Of a stretch of 64,000 nucleotides of DNA, positions 23,436-33,545 are shown piece by piece. How positions within the stretch are numbered: the first letter of the stretch is position 1; every line of letters begins with the position of its first letter. The notes under the pieces are model-generated. The model was given only the letters and a program-made list of their open reading frames with translations. It had not been told where the DNA came from and searched no databases. Both the position numbers and the translations under genes were made by a program. Origin of the DNA: Earliella scabrosa (lineage: Eukaryota; Basidiomycota; Agaricomycetes; Polyporales; Polyporaceae); contig JABYQQ010000003.1 of assembly GCA_022605405.1 (NCBI GenBank), positions 1,364,001 through 1,428,000 of the forward strand, read 5' to 3'.

Positions 23436-25359
23436 ATGCGAGCTGCAAACATTAAAGGGGCTTGCGGGTGGTCCGACGTATCCGATCACTTTGGTTTATT
23501 TCAGGATACTCTGCCGACGTCCAGTCTCGTTTCGGACTCGGATCTGTCTGCACCACCTAGAGCTCACATTGACTCCCTCATGCCGACCCCTAGGATTCTT
23601 GCTGGTGTCGCTGCTCAGATTCAGACATTCCAGAACATCTCTGTCGACGAAATCGAACTCGACAGGGAGGAGGAGATGGATTCCCTTGTCGCCTCAACTG
23701 CGCTGGAGGATGAGCTCGAGAAAGACCCGAACTACCTCACGATCCCCGAATGCGAGCTTCCCGACAAAAGACGCAAGCTGAGCGAAACCGACTTGCAACG
23801 CACCATAGACAAGGCTTCGGAGAACGTGGTTGTGCCGAGCACCTTGCAGGATTACCGCCGGTACGTCCCTGCTAGTGGCACTCTGACTCTCATCTTACCT
23901 ACCCTGCTCGGAACAGCTTATGGACTCGTTTCAACGAGTTCTGTCTAGACAACGGCCTCGTCACTGCTCGGAACAACATGGATACATTTTGGAAGACTGC
24001 ACCCGCCCAGCTTCCACTCTGGATCACAGCGTGGATCATGAGCAAGTTCGTACCCTTACCTGCAGACCTCTGAGTTGCATTCTGTTAACATCTTTGTGCC
24101 ATACAGGGCAGACGAGACAGACGTATTCACCGGAGAGCCCAAAGATCTCGCAATCCCCCGTGTTACCTACGACACTGCTCAGAAGATGCGAGCCGCCATC
24201 AGCCATAAGTTCGGACGTGACTTCAAGCTCGGAACTCAGAACTGGCTGGAGAACCCCCTCATACCTGGCAAGTACCATGGAAACCCATCGCTATCCGTTG
24301 TGGTATCGCAGTATATGGTTAGTCTCCGGCGTCGCAAGGTACGTGATGTCATCATAACTGAGTCGGACTTTGAGTTCTGCCAAGACATCAGTACTTACTC
24401 ATCCGTTCTCGACCTCTCTCCTCTACCACTAGACTCGTGCTGGCGAAGTCATCAGGAGTGCCAGAGCTATGGATTCCGCAACGATGAAGAAGCTCTGGGA
24501 GGTCAACTCAAGCTATCCTCAGGAAGAGGAGCTACAGTCACGAAAGCGCAAGAACCGCGACGGAGATGGTGGCACGACGGTACGGCGTTGGGCCGGCTAC
24601 AAGATCCGCCAGATGCTGCAGACGCTCTATATCGTCTCAATGCTCTGCCTACTGCGGTACGACGAAGCGCTACGCATCATGTGGCACCAAGTCCATCTCG
24701 AGAAGGACGACAAATGTGTTCCCATCGTCCGACTGGAGTTGCCGTTTCGGAAGACTGACCAGACAGGCAGTACGTTACATTCTACACACTATGTGATGCG
24801 CTTAGCTGACCTCTGCCTAGCAAAAACAGCAGACTTCATTCTATACCCCGACCAACAGCGTCCTTGGCTGTGTCCGGTCAGGGCGTTCAGCACGTGGTGG
24901 ACGCTGTGCATCAAGATGGGCGTTGAGCTCAAAGGACGGGTGTTTCGTGCCCGGTGCCTGTACGACGAGATCCATCACAGTGGATCTAATGGACTGGTCA
25001 GTCTGATGATTTTGTGTCCTTATGCTGCTAAGCTAACATTTGCCTATCAGTCTCCCGCCAGCTTCATGACTTGCTTCCGCCGGAACATGCTTGAGATTGG
25101 CCTGGATCCCCGCACGTACGGCACGCACTCCTTCAGACGCGGAGGCTGCCAGCATCTCGCGATGGAGCGTCGATGGGCATTCCGGGAGATCTGTCAATGG
25201 GGCGGCTGGGCGGAGGACTTTGATAATCCAGGTACGATCTTCCGGTATCTCCTTTCAACGGTCGACTCTCCGACTATGGCCCGAAAGGACTTCATGAACC
25301 CTAACCGGAAGGGAACAGACCACTGCGGACACTGTGGACGCTCATGTCCTTGTGCTTAG
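23436..25359 (+). CDS. Crypton-like tyrosine recombinase
   Basis: Six exons (23436-23860, 23917-24045, 24107-24338, 24433-24769, 24821-24996, 25051-25359) encode 535 residues. A helical core-binding region (about 142-262) is followed by a catalytic domain with Arg337 in LCLLRYDEALRI, Lys369 in PFRKTDQTG, the HxxR pair His459/Arg462 in THSFRRGGC, a Trp-rich WGGW segment (483-486) and the candidate nucleophile Tyr499 in IFRYLLS. These are the residues tyrosine recombinases use to cut and rejoin DNA through a 3'-phosphotyrosine. The tail ends in a Cys/His cluster (HCGHCGRSCPC). All catalytic positions are present and the frame is intact, so the gene may be active. An in-frame ATG at 23580 is an alternative start. 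Confidence 0.85.
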
Positions 25360-25474
25360 TCTTTAGATTAGATATCCCGTTGCTAAGATGTACAGCAAAT
25401 GATATTGTGCGACGTGAACATAATTACAACGCTATACATCAATCCTGAATGCGATATACCACGACAGACTATGC

Positions 25475-28059
25475 TCATACATCCGAGTCGTCGTCCAGAG
25501 TGAGATCAACAACAGATACAGGGTGGGAAGCAGAAGCAGTAGGCTGAGGCACGTCGTCGTCGTCGCTAAGCTCGATGACATCCGAATCGGTCACTGCTTT
25601 GCGCTTCGCGGTCGCACGACGACGACGCTGCGAAGCGTTATGAGTTGACCGGGGTAGCGGCCGGACTAGGCGGTCTGCCTTCGCATGCGGAGCGCGGACC
25701 CTGGACGTTGAGCTGGTGGAGACCATGGGGATATCGTCGTTGGCCTTGAACTTTGTGGCGGCGGTGGCGGCGGCGCCGTGTTGCGTGCCATTGGACGCTG
25801 AGGCGACGTTCTCATTCGACTCGAGCTTGCTTGGGTCACGAAGCGCGCCTTCCCGGGATGTAGTGAAGACGTCGCCAGTGGTCTCAGACTTGGTAGGCCT
25901 CTCCTCGAGAACGGCATTGTCAGCCTCGATCTTGAACATGCAATGAGGCACGCCGTCGAGCATCAAGAAGACCTTGTCATCGACCTCGGGCTTTGCAGTG
26001 CGATATGACGCGTCGTCTGGTAGCGCGGCTTTGTCATCAGAGGGTTCGTGTTTTGATTGTTCGCGTCCAGAGACAACGCGTGCCCTCGCGGAGCTAGCGG
26101 AGGCGGTGGAAGGGCTTGCGACGATGTCAAGGACGCGGTCGATGAGAGAACGACGCTGGGTGGGACGAGTGGTAGCCGTCGAGGATCGACTATGTGCACT
26201 GGCACTCCCGGTTTTGACCTGGCTTGTGCTGGGGGACCCGGAACCACCTGCACGCGAAAACGTACGCGTGGAGAGGCTGGACAGCCTAGAGAACAGCACG
26301 TCAGTGAGGTACAAGAGAGCCGGAGCGGAGTGCACCTACGGAGTGTTGACGTGGCCATACAGATATCCCTCGACGTCGTAGTCGGGGTTCACGAGCCTGG
26401 GTCGGGCGCGTTCAACGATGAGGACAGGCATCTTGATGTTGAGGGGCCGCTGTGCCTCGTCTAATGCATCGGCCTCGGAGGCCTTGACGCCGACGCGATA
26501 TGCGCGAGACTGGTGAAGTTTGGAGGTTGCCAGGTCGTTGAACCCGTTGTCGGAGATACGGAGATGGGCAAGCGTATAGCCGGTCGAAGCCAGCTCTTCG
26601 ATCTTGATCACTGCGATGTTCAGCAAGTTTCGCATCTATCACACAGGTATCAGTAGATGAATGGAGAGCAACCGCAAAACTGAAGACTTACATCTACTTC
26701 CTGCCCAGCTCGGTGGAGGCCCTCGTTGACGAGCATCCGCATGACTTCGTCATGCCAAAGCGTCTTGCGGAAGGTCTTCATGATCTCGACGCGGGAGCCA
26801 AAGGAGAAGTGGGTCTCGCACAAGACGCCGATCTGTGCGATATCAAGAATGCGTGGACGGCGGAGAGCGTCGTAGGCATGCACATCGAGGAGAGCGGGGG
26901 ACATAAACTGTCGGACGATGTCGGGGTTGGGAAACGCGGCAGGTACAGCCTTCGCAAGCGCAGGCCGGGCGCGCCCTATGAAACCGTTCGGGTCACAACG
27001 CAGTCGAAGCTTGAACGTGGAGCACCAGTCGTCGAGGCTGCGGGTGAGTTCGTCATCAGACCGGGCCTCGGTGACCCTTGAGACGAGGGCCGGCCCCAGG
27101 CGGTACCGCAACAGACCGACGGCGGTCTGCATACCACATTGTGCAAGACCTTTCTGTGCGATGGATGAGAGACGGTGGCAACACATGATAGAAGAACGTA
27201 CCGTATCATAGTCGCAGCCTGTGAGCAGCGCCAATAGAATCATGCTGCCCCGTCCAATCCGCACTTTGTCCAGGATCTCCGACGCACGGTACAATTCAAC
27301 GTGATCCGGTCCGTCGCGCTTGAAGTCGGGGCTGCAAAACGCCTCAGTACTGAGCACTTGAAGAATAGATCAAGTACATACTTGCGGATGACCACACGGG
27401 CACCAAAGAGGAAAGCGTCGCTGTCATCGGTCATGACAGCGTCGATGATACCAAGTGCATTCATGGCAGCGAGCTCGGCCTCAGCTTCACCTGCCGCCTG
27501 ATGTGGATATGACAGTTAGTTGGGTACCGTTACGTAGACGCAGACAGATAAGAGGTGACGTACCACCAGCCATGGAAAGCCGAATGCAGCGGATATTCTC
27601 CGCATCCCATCTTCAAGCCAGTGCGGAGTCTTCTTGACTTGCTTGCCACGCTTGACTGAGGGGCGGGCTGCGCCATCAGAGACGAAGACAAGATGGACGG
27701 GCCGCTCAGCGAGCATGGCGAGGCGGTAGAAGAACGCCCTCAGTTCAGGATTCTCTCCGGACTGAACGTGCCCGACTGCGAACGAGTGTTGGAATTGACG
27801 CATCCAGATGCTGAGTAGATGCGTCGGAGTCGTCAGTGAGAGCAAGAGGTAACATGATGTAGCACAACGTACCTAACGTCAACCCCGATACAATACAGCC
27901 GGCCACTGTGCCGCTCAAACCCCTCGCGGATGCTCAGTGTCCTTAGGGATGGCTTTTCGACAGCAGCCTCGACAACCTTGATGCCAGTGGCATGGGCATG
28001 GCGCGGCAAGACAGGAGAGGGGAAGTAGGACGCACTTTCCAAAAGTTCTTGACTCCCAT
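25475..28059 (-). CDS. GEN1/Yen1-like XPG-family structure-specific nuclease
   Basis: Eight exons in transcription order (28059-28036, 27976-27873, 27810-27564, 27497-27382, 27331-27202, 27153-26692, 26635-26340, 26285-25475) encode 729 residues. XPG-N starts MGVKNFWK and has Asp41 (GVDVSIWM) and Asp88 (VSDGAARPSVKRGK). XPG-I has the GEAEAELA box (Glu129, Glu131) and Asp149, Asp150 and Asp152 in MTDDSDAFLFGA. A further acidic pair lies in LTGCDYD (Asp204, Asp206). The family cuts branched DNA such as Holliday junctions or flaps using two metal ions. The C-terminal 270 residues are Ser/Thr-rich with basic stretches and end in two SUMO-interaction-like motifs, VIELSDDDD and VVDLTLDDD. Similar GEN1-like genes are, as I recall, expanded in Agaricomycetes, so this may be a paralog and not the orthologous resolvase. 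Confidence 0.88.
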
Positions 28060-28910
28060 GGCTGTGCGACGAAGATAGAATTTGAAGAAGGTTGGGGTGG
28101 GTGAAGGGAGGACGTTGTTCCGGTTGTGTGGTGATAGCTGCAGTTTGCGAGAAGAGCGAACGTAGGAGTTGAAAGACCAGAGGAAGAGGATGAGCAGGAG
28201 CGGGTACGGCTGACAGCACATAGTGGAGGAGGGCCATGACCGCAGGACTGTAAACGCGGAGGACTGTAAATGTCGGGGGTGCCAGCCAGCTGCTTGTCTG
28301 GACGCACTGGCGGAGCAGTGGTAGGGCCCCCATACCGCAGGTGACTGGTGGCCGCAAAGTTTACAGTCCAGTGTGGGAAGGTTACAGTCTCCCCGGCAGG
28401 AAGCGGCACCGCCGCGTTCGCCGCGCGGCGCGTGCGCTTCGCAGAGCGCGATAGCGCCGTTGTACTCAGACTTGTTCTACTCCAGTTCTACTTGAGTTCT
28501 ACTCGCAATCCGGCTCTACTCCTTACTTCAGCTCTGCTCACTTCATCGTCTCGCTACGGCTTCCTTCAGTCTCATACTGGACGTACACGACACGGCTCTC
28601 ACTCCCCCATCACAACATGTTCTCAACACTGGCAGCGTACCAGCGCACACTGCACACTGCACCGGGGGGATCCATATCCATCTAAGGGTGAAGGTGAGTG
28701 AGTCGTGACTCTGTTGCTGGGCTCGCCGCCATGTGTTCGCCTCCATGAAGGGCTGGCGAGACGGAAAACAGTCAGATGGCCAAGTCATTGCTACAATGGG
28801 GTGAACAAAGGGAGCACATGCTTTCCCATGTACATAGATACTCTGCCCCATCAGCCTAGTCGTTTAACCATCCCCAATGTCACGCGAGTTCACGACGCCA
28901 CAAAGCCCCG
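28060..28910. other. Upstream region of the nuclease gene
   Basis: It contains four copies of a GACTGTAA/TTACAGTC word, listed separately, and a GC-rich stretch near 28400-28440. No gene is supported. Confidence 0.5.
28245..28389. promoter_or_regulatory. Inverted GACTGTAA motif array upstream of the nuclease
   Basis: GGACTGTAAAC at 28245-28255 is a perfect inverted copy of GTTTACAGTCC at 28359-28369. GGACTGTAAAT at 28261-28271 and GGTTACAGTC at 28380-28389 are further copies. They lie 185-330 bp before the nuclease ATG and could be protein-binding sites or part of an element end. Confidence 0.45.
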
Positions 28911-29471
28911 TTGCGCGACATAGAATATTGCCTCGAACTCGCCGCCTGCGTCTATGACTGCGGACCGGGGTCCTTCTCCGCCGGCCGGACGCCTCGCTTG
29001 GCGACGGAGGAGGACTGGCATGCCGCTTACATCAGCTACCGGGGGGACAGTAAATTAGGATGGTACCAGCCCGACGTCTTGTCGAGCACTATGTTCTATG
29101 TGATAAAATGCTGTTCAGCGTACGTTTGAACTTGATCGGATGCAGGACACTGGCTACGAACCGTATACGCCTTTCACAACTGTCAGGACAATAGACAGTG
29201 GAGAGACTTCTGGAAGATAAACTCCTTCCTGGACACATGGGGCTCGGACAGGCAGTGGAACACAGCTGCGTGTCCCGAGCATCGATACGAGGAAACCTCA
29301 CTCTCTTGTGGGTACCTTCTCTGCTGCGACGGTCGGCCTAGCACCCCGGGCGTGAAGATTCGGGCAGAGCAACGTCAGGAGTTCGCGCGAAGTCGGAACG
29401 ACGTGGGTCCAACAATTTGGGATAAGGGGACTGCATTGAGTAGTGGGGATGACATGCGCGGTGCGAGCTAG
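28911..29471 (+). pseudogene. Unrecognised, probably broken coding relic
   Basis: Two protein-like open stretches follow each other: 28911-29129 (text such as TEEDWHAAYISYRGDSKLGW) and about 29132-29471 (Trp-rich, HWLRTVYAFHNCQDNRQW, DFWKINSFLDTWGSDRQW). No splice-site pair that I can see joins them in phase, which suggests a frameshift or a missing exon. No domain is recognised. Confidence 0.3.
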
Positions 29472-29509
29472 AGTAGATGAAAGCAAAAGGGACGGACGGA
29501 ACAAGCCTG

Positions 29510-29976
29510 TCATGCCTTCGGCCTGTCTTTCGGGTTGTCTTTCACGACGCTATTGCTGCTGGCCTGCTCGCCGACGCCGTTCAGACCCAAGTTCCTCCAA
29601 TCGTCCCTCTCCATCAGGCCGCTTAATGAGGTCAGTCGGCGTTTCGGGAGAAGCAGCGGGGGAGCACGAGACGCACCGTGACATGCGGCATTCCAAATAG
29701 TCCTTGTTCAGGTGTCGGCAGGGCGTGGAGTTGTTCGTGTTTTTTCGGAGACAGTCGAGATAGGTCTGCATGTACTGCTTGCACTCGCCTATGCAGACAT
29801 CGCGATATGTAGTGCGGTCCGGGAGCAGTGGGTTCGGACGTACCGTAATGGTCCAGCGGGAAAGAGCCTCGGTCCTGCGCACGTCAGAGCATGTTTGCGC
29901 GTTACGATGCAGCCAAGCGTACCGGCGGAGACACAGAGAAGCCCCCCGAAAGCGATGGCGGTCGGCCGAAAGACAT
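29510..29976 (-). CDS. COX19: Cytochrome c oxidase assembly protein COX19
   Basis: Four exons in transcription order (29976-29923, 29874-29844, 29788-29677, 29621-29510) encode 102 residues. The N-terminus MSFGRPPS and the RGSFPLDHYGECKQYM block are diagnostic. The twin CX9C motif has Cys31/Cys41 and Cys52/Cys62 and forms the CHCH helical hairpin. The C-terminal GLMERDDWRNLGL block is also typical. COX19 acts in the mitochondrial intermembrane space in copper delivery and redox control for complex IV. Length is usual for the family (about 90-110). The second exon is only 31 nt. Confidence 0.95.
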
Positions 29977-30242
29977 GGCGAGACAGAGGAGACGAGCACG
30001 ATGCGAAGGTCCGCCCGCGAGCAAGGAAGGAACTGTGAAGGCGAAGGCACACGACTCTGGGTCGCCGAGCTTGACGAGCAAGTCACGTGCAAACCTTCCT
30101 AAGGCACAGGCTGAATTCCGAATTGGCGTCGGCTGGAGATTGGCTCGTGTCTGCAATTCGGAATTCGCTCACACTACATAGCACACGCTCGCAGCAGCTC
30201 GCGTCCTCTCCAGTCTCCGCCTCCTCCGCCGCCTCGTCCGCT

Positions 30243-32445
30243 TCATGGCGGCTGCTCCCTCCCCTTCCCCTTCTCGTCCCGCACAACCCGGTCCACGTCC
30301 ATCGAGCTCTCCCGACTCCCTCGCCGCGACGACGTCTCGCTCGCGCTGCCACTGCGCTCCCCGTCCCCCGGCCCGCCGCCTCCGGACCCGCTCCCGCTCG
30401 CCTGTGGCTGCGACCCGCTACCAGACGCGGACGGCGAGGGCTCGAGCTCGGGCACGATCCCCGCCATTCGCTTGCTCTTCAGCATGACGATCTCCTTCAG
30501 CCACCCGTTCTCCCGCCGCAACTCTGCGGCCTCGCGCTCAAGCTCTTCGACCCGCCCGGACAGGTCCGAGATCGTGCGCTCCAAGTTTAGCGTCCACTGC
30601 TTCTTCTTAATTCGGAAGCGCGCTGTGTATGTGCGTGGTCAGCATATAGCTAATGCGTTTTGGAGAGGAACGTTTGTAAGACACCGGACGCGATAGTCAA
30701 GCCTTTGTCGTCCGACGGAGACTTGCTTACTGCGTGTGGTTAAACTTGTCACCACCCAGTGCATGTGCACTTTCGCGTGACTGCCCATCATGGAGTCACT
30801 GCTTGAACTGTCGAAGCTACACACCCAGCATCCAACGCATTTGCGCGGCTTCATATGTCCTGCTTATTTCGCGTCCTTGGGACCGCTCATGCGATGCGAT
30901 TCGCACCATTGCTCCGGAGCCTTGCGACTCTGGACGCATGACAGGCAATGGCAGACATAAGGAGCGCATGGCTCTGACTCGAACAACTGACACAGTTCAC
31001 CGGCATCTCGGGCTTATGTAGTTCGTAATCTTTCCCATGGGGAGGATCTAGACGAACACGAGCGCGGAAGGGTTGGATGACGCCTCTCGCCCCCCCTCGT
31101 CATGCGTCTCCTGGCCCGTCTCATGAACGTCGAGCAACAGCAACAGAATGTTGTCCTAGACCTCCTTATGTGCAATTCTGGAGGCGAGGCAGGGCAATGG
31201 GAGCAAAGGAAACATCGGCAATGTCTCGCCAGAGCAAACGCATAACAGACAGCAAGGCCGTGGCAGGAAAGCGACGTACCAGATGCAGCGGTGTTCCTCC
31301 TTCGCTTGTCTTCCGCGAGCGACACCGAGTCCATCTCCGTGGGGTCCACCTCGGGCGACGGCGTGTTGCCAATGGACGCCGACCCCGGAGCCGGCGCCTG
31401 CGGAAGCATCATCTCGGGAGAGCTCGTCTCCGGTGGAGGAAGCGTCCCGAAATGGCCTGCCGAATAGCTGTGGCTAACCGGCCCCTGTGGCGGCGGGAGC
31501 GGGGGCATGAACGTGAAGCTCGCCTGCTGGCTCGGGGCGTGCGCCTGCGTCCGCTGCGCCTGGGGTTGCTGCATACCAAATGCGGCCTGTGACATCGTGG
31601 GCTGGTGCTGTTGCTGGTGTGGGTGTTGCTGGTGTTGTGGTGGTTGCTGCTGGTACTGCCGCTGGGTATGTTGGGTGTGCTGTGGTGTCTGAGATGGGCT
31701 CTGCTGCTGCGCCTGCAGGAACTGCAGCCACGGGAGGGCGGCGAGGAACATCTCCGTAAGCTGCGGGCTTCCGCCGGACTGCTGCATCAGCGACTGCATC
31801 TGCAATTGCATCTGCAGGAGCTGCTGCTGCTGCTGACTCGGATGTATGGGGTTATGTGGCATCGCTGAGGACACCCCGGCATGGGATTGCGCGAGCGCAG
31901 GGTTCGCAGGCGGCTCCTGCTGCATGGCGCGCAGCGCTCGCCCGATGGCGTCCTCGTCATACCCCGTCGGGACTTGGAAGATCCCCGGACCTACCCCACT
32001 CGAGCTTCCCCCGCCTCCACCCGACCCGAACGGCGGCTGCAGTAGCCCGAAATCTATCTCGGACAGCTTCGCGCGGCGGATGGAGGAGATAAGCGACCCC
32101 TTGTCAGGTGCCGATGAAGAGGAGTATAGGACGTACCCTAGGCGTGCTCGGTCCCGCGGTCGGCGGGCGAGAGGAGTGCGTATGATGCGTCTGTGCTTGC
32201 GGGACCGACGGGGCCTGCGGGGCGTTCCCCGGCTGGCTCGCGGATCGCGCGCGACCGCGCTGCTGCTGCTGCTGCTGTCGACCCTTGCCCTTTCCCTTCC
32301 CCGCCCCCGCTCCCTGGCCTTGCTGTGGCCCTTGCCCCATCCCTCCCTGGCTTGGCTCCATATCGAGGTCGATGTCGTCCGTGTCCGTGTCTGGGTACGG
32401 GCTTGGTCCTAGTCCTGGGATTCCCTCTAGGAGTAGGCCCGGCAT
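30243..32445 (-). CDS. bZIP transcription factor, Cys3/MetR type
   Basis: Three exons in transcription order (32445-32137, 32099-31280, 30622-30243) encode 502 residues. The basic region KRRRNTAASARFRIKKKQ has the NTAASARFR signature of the Cys3/MetR group, which in ascomycetes activates sulfur assimilation genes. A leucine zipper follows (LERTISDLSGRVEELERE and on). The N-terminal 380 residues are Gln-, Pro- and Ser-rich with long Q runs and look like activation domains. The tail is Ser/Gly-rich and basic. Intron 2 is 657 nt and falls inside the basic region between AAS and ARF; it is far longer than other introns here. Assignment to sulfur control is by family motif only. Other basidiomycete bZIPs share this basic region. 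Confidence 0.87.
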
Positions 32446-33545
32446 GCCTTCATAACCCCCCTCTAGGAGCGACGTGCAATAGCGTAAGGATCAAGGCGAA
32501 TCAAGATCCGGCCTCGCGAGCGGCGCGTGTCGTCTGTCGTCTTCGCCCAGGACAAATTGGCGAGTGGTTCGCGCGGGACGCAGCGTGTGTGGGCAGCAGG
32601 AACCGGGGGAGGGGGTGCGGTGGTGTGTCAAGCAGGACGCGTCCGATGATGGCGAAGAGGGGGGAATCCTGGGGGCTCGAATTCGAAATGCGCGGACACG
32701 AGCACGCCTCTCTGACTCTGTTGGGCGACGAAAGCCTCCGTGGCGAATGGGCGAGCGCGAACGAAGGGACACGTCCGGGATCGTCGAGCCGCGCGGGGTC
32801 CACTGGCCAGACAGGCATCGTCGCGCGATAGCGCGAAGGAGGCTCGCCATCCGGCGAGATTTGCAATACCTGCTCGACAGTCGCAACGCCCACGCAAGGT
32901 TTCGTACAAGATTCGCATTCTGCTCGAGCTGATAGGCGGGAGGGCCCGAACGCGCCATCCCACCGCCCGATGGCGACACTCGAAGGGCCAGTCGCGACAC
33001 ACACGACAACGCCGTCACGTGCTCTGGCGCTATTCTTGCCAGAAAGGAGACGCGTCGCGACGCGTCCGCGCGCCCTCCGCTCTATGCCCGTCGAAGCACG
33101 CGGCTCGGGATCAAAACTCTCAATGAAGAGGGCAAGATTGCTACAGCGAGGGCGAACGAACGAACGACTCCTAACAAGTGGCCGCCTGTCGGACGCAGTG
33201 CAGTACGGTACCGGTTACACGACCTTCAACTCGAAATACAAATTCTGTCCAAGCATCAGAAAACCCATTGGGACAATGAGTGGAGCTGCGATATTCAAAT
33301 GACAAAACACCTCATGTTCCCATGCCACGATTGGTTCTTCAACTTCTAACCTCCGCGGACGCCGGGAGTGTTGGCAATGCGGGCTCCGGGACTGCTCGCA
33401 GCGACAGTAGGTTTCCACGCCTTTTCTCCTCTATAACGCAGAACTAGCGAAGCTGCTGGCATGTACGTAGTATACAAATGCGATAGTCCAATACACTCTT
33501 ATCTTTCTACCTGACCTCTCGGAGCGTTTGGGGACACAACCCCCT
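32446..33545. other. Upstream region of the bZIP gene and 3' flank of NPL4
   Basis: This is GC-rich DNA with overlapping shadow ORFs on both strands and no domain. It probably holds the bZIP promoter and leader. Confidence 0.5.

Larger units (their letters stand above)
21506..28059. mobile_element. Candidate crypton-like module (SAP protein, tyrosine recombinase, GEN1-like nuclease)
   Basis: Three genes are packed minus, plus, minus with gaps of 42 bp and 115 bp. The central one has the full catalytic set of a tyrosine recombinase, and its divergent partner has a DNA-binding SAP domain. Cryptons are fungal DNA transposons that move with such a recombinase. Both proteins resemble multi-copy families I remember from polypore genomes. 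No terminal direct repeats could be fixed by eye. Inclusion of the nuclease is inference from spacing alone. Confidence 0.4.
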
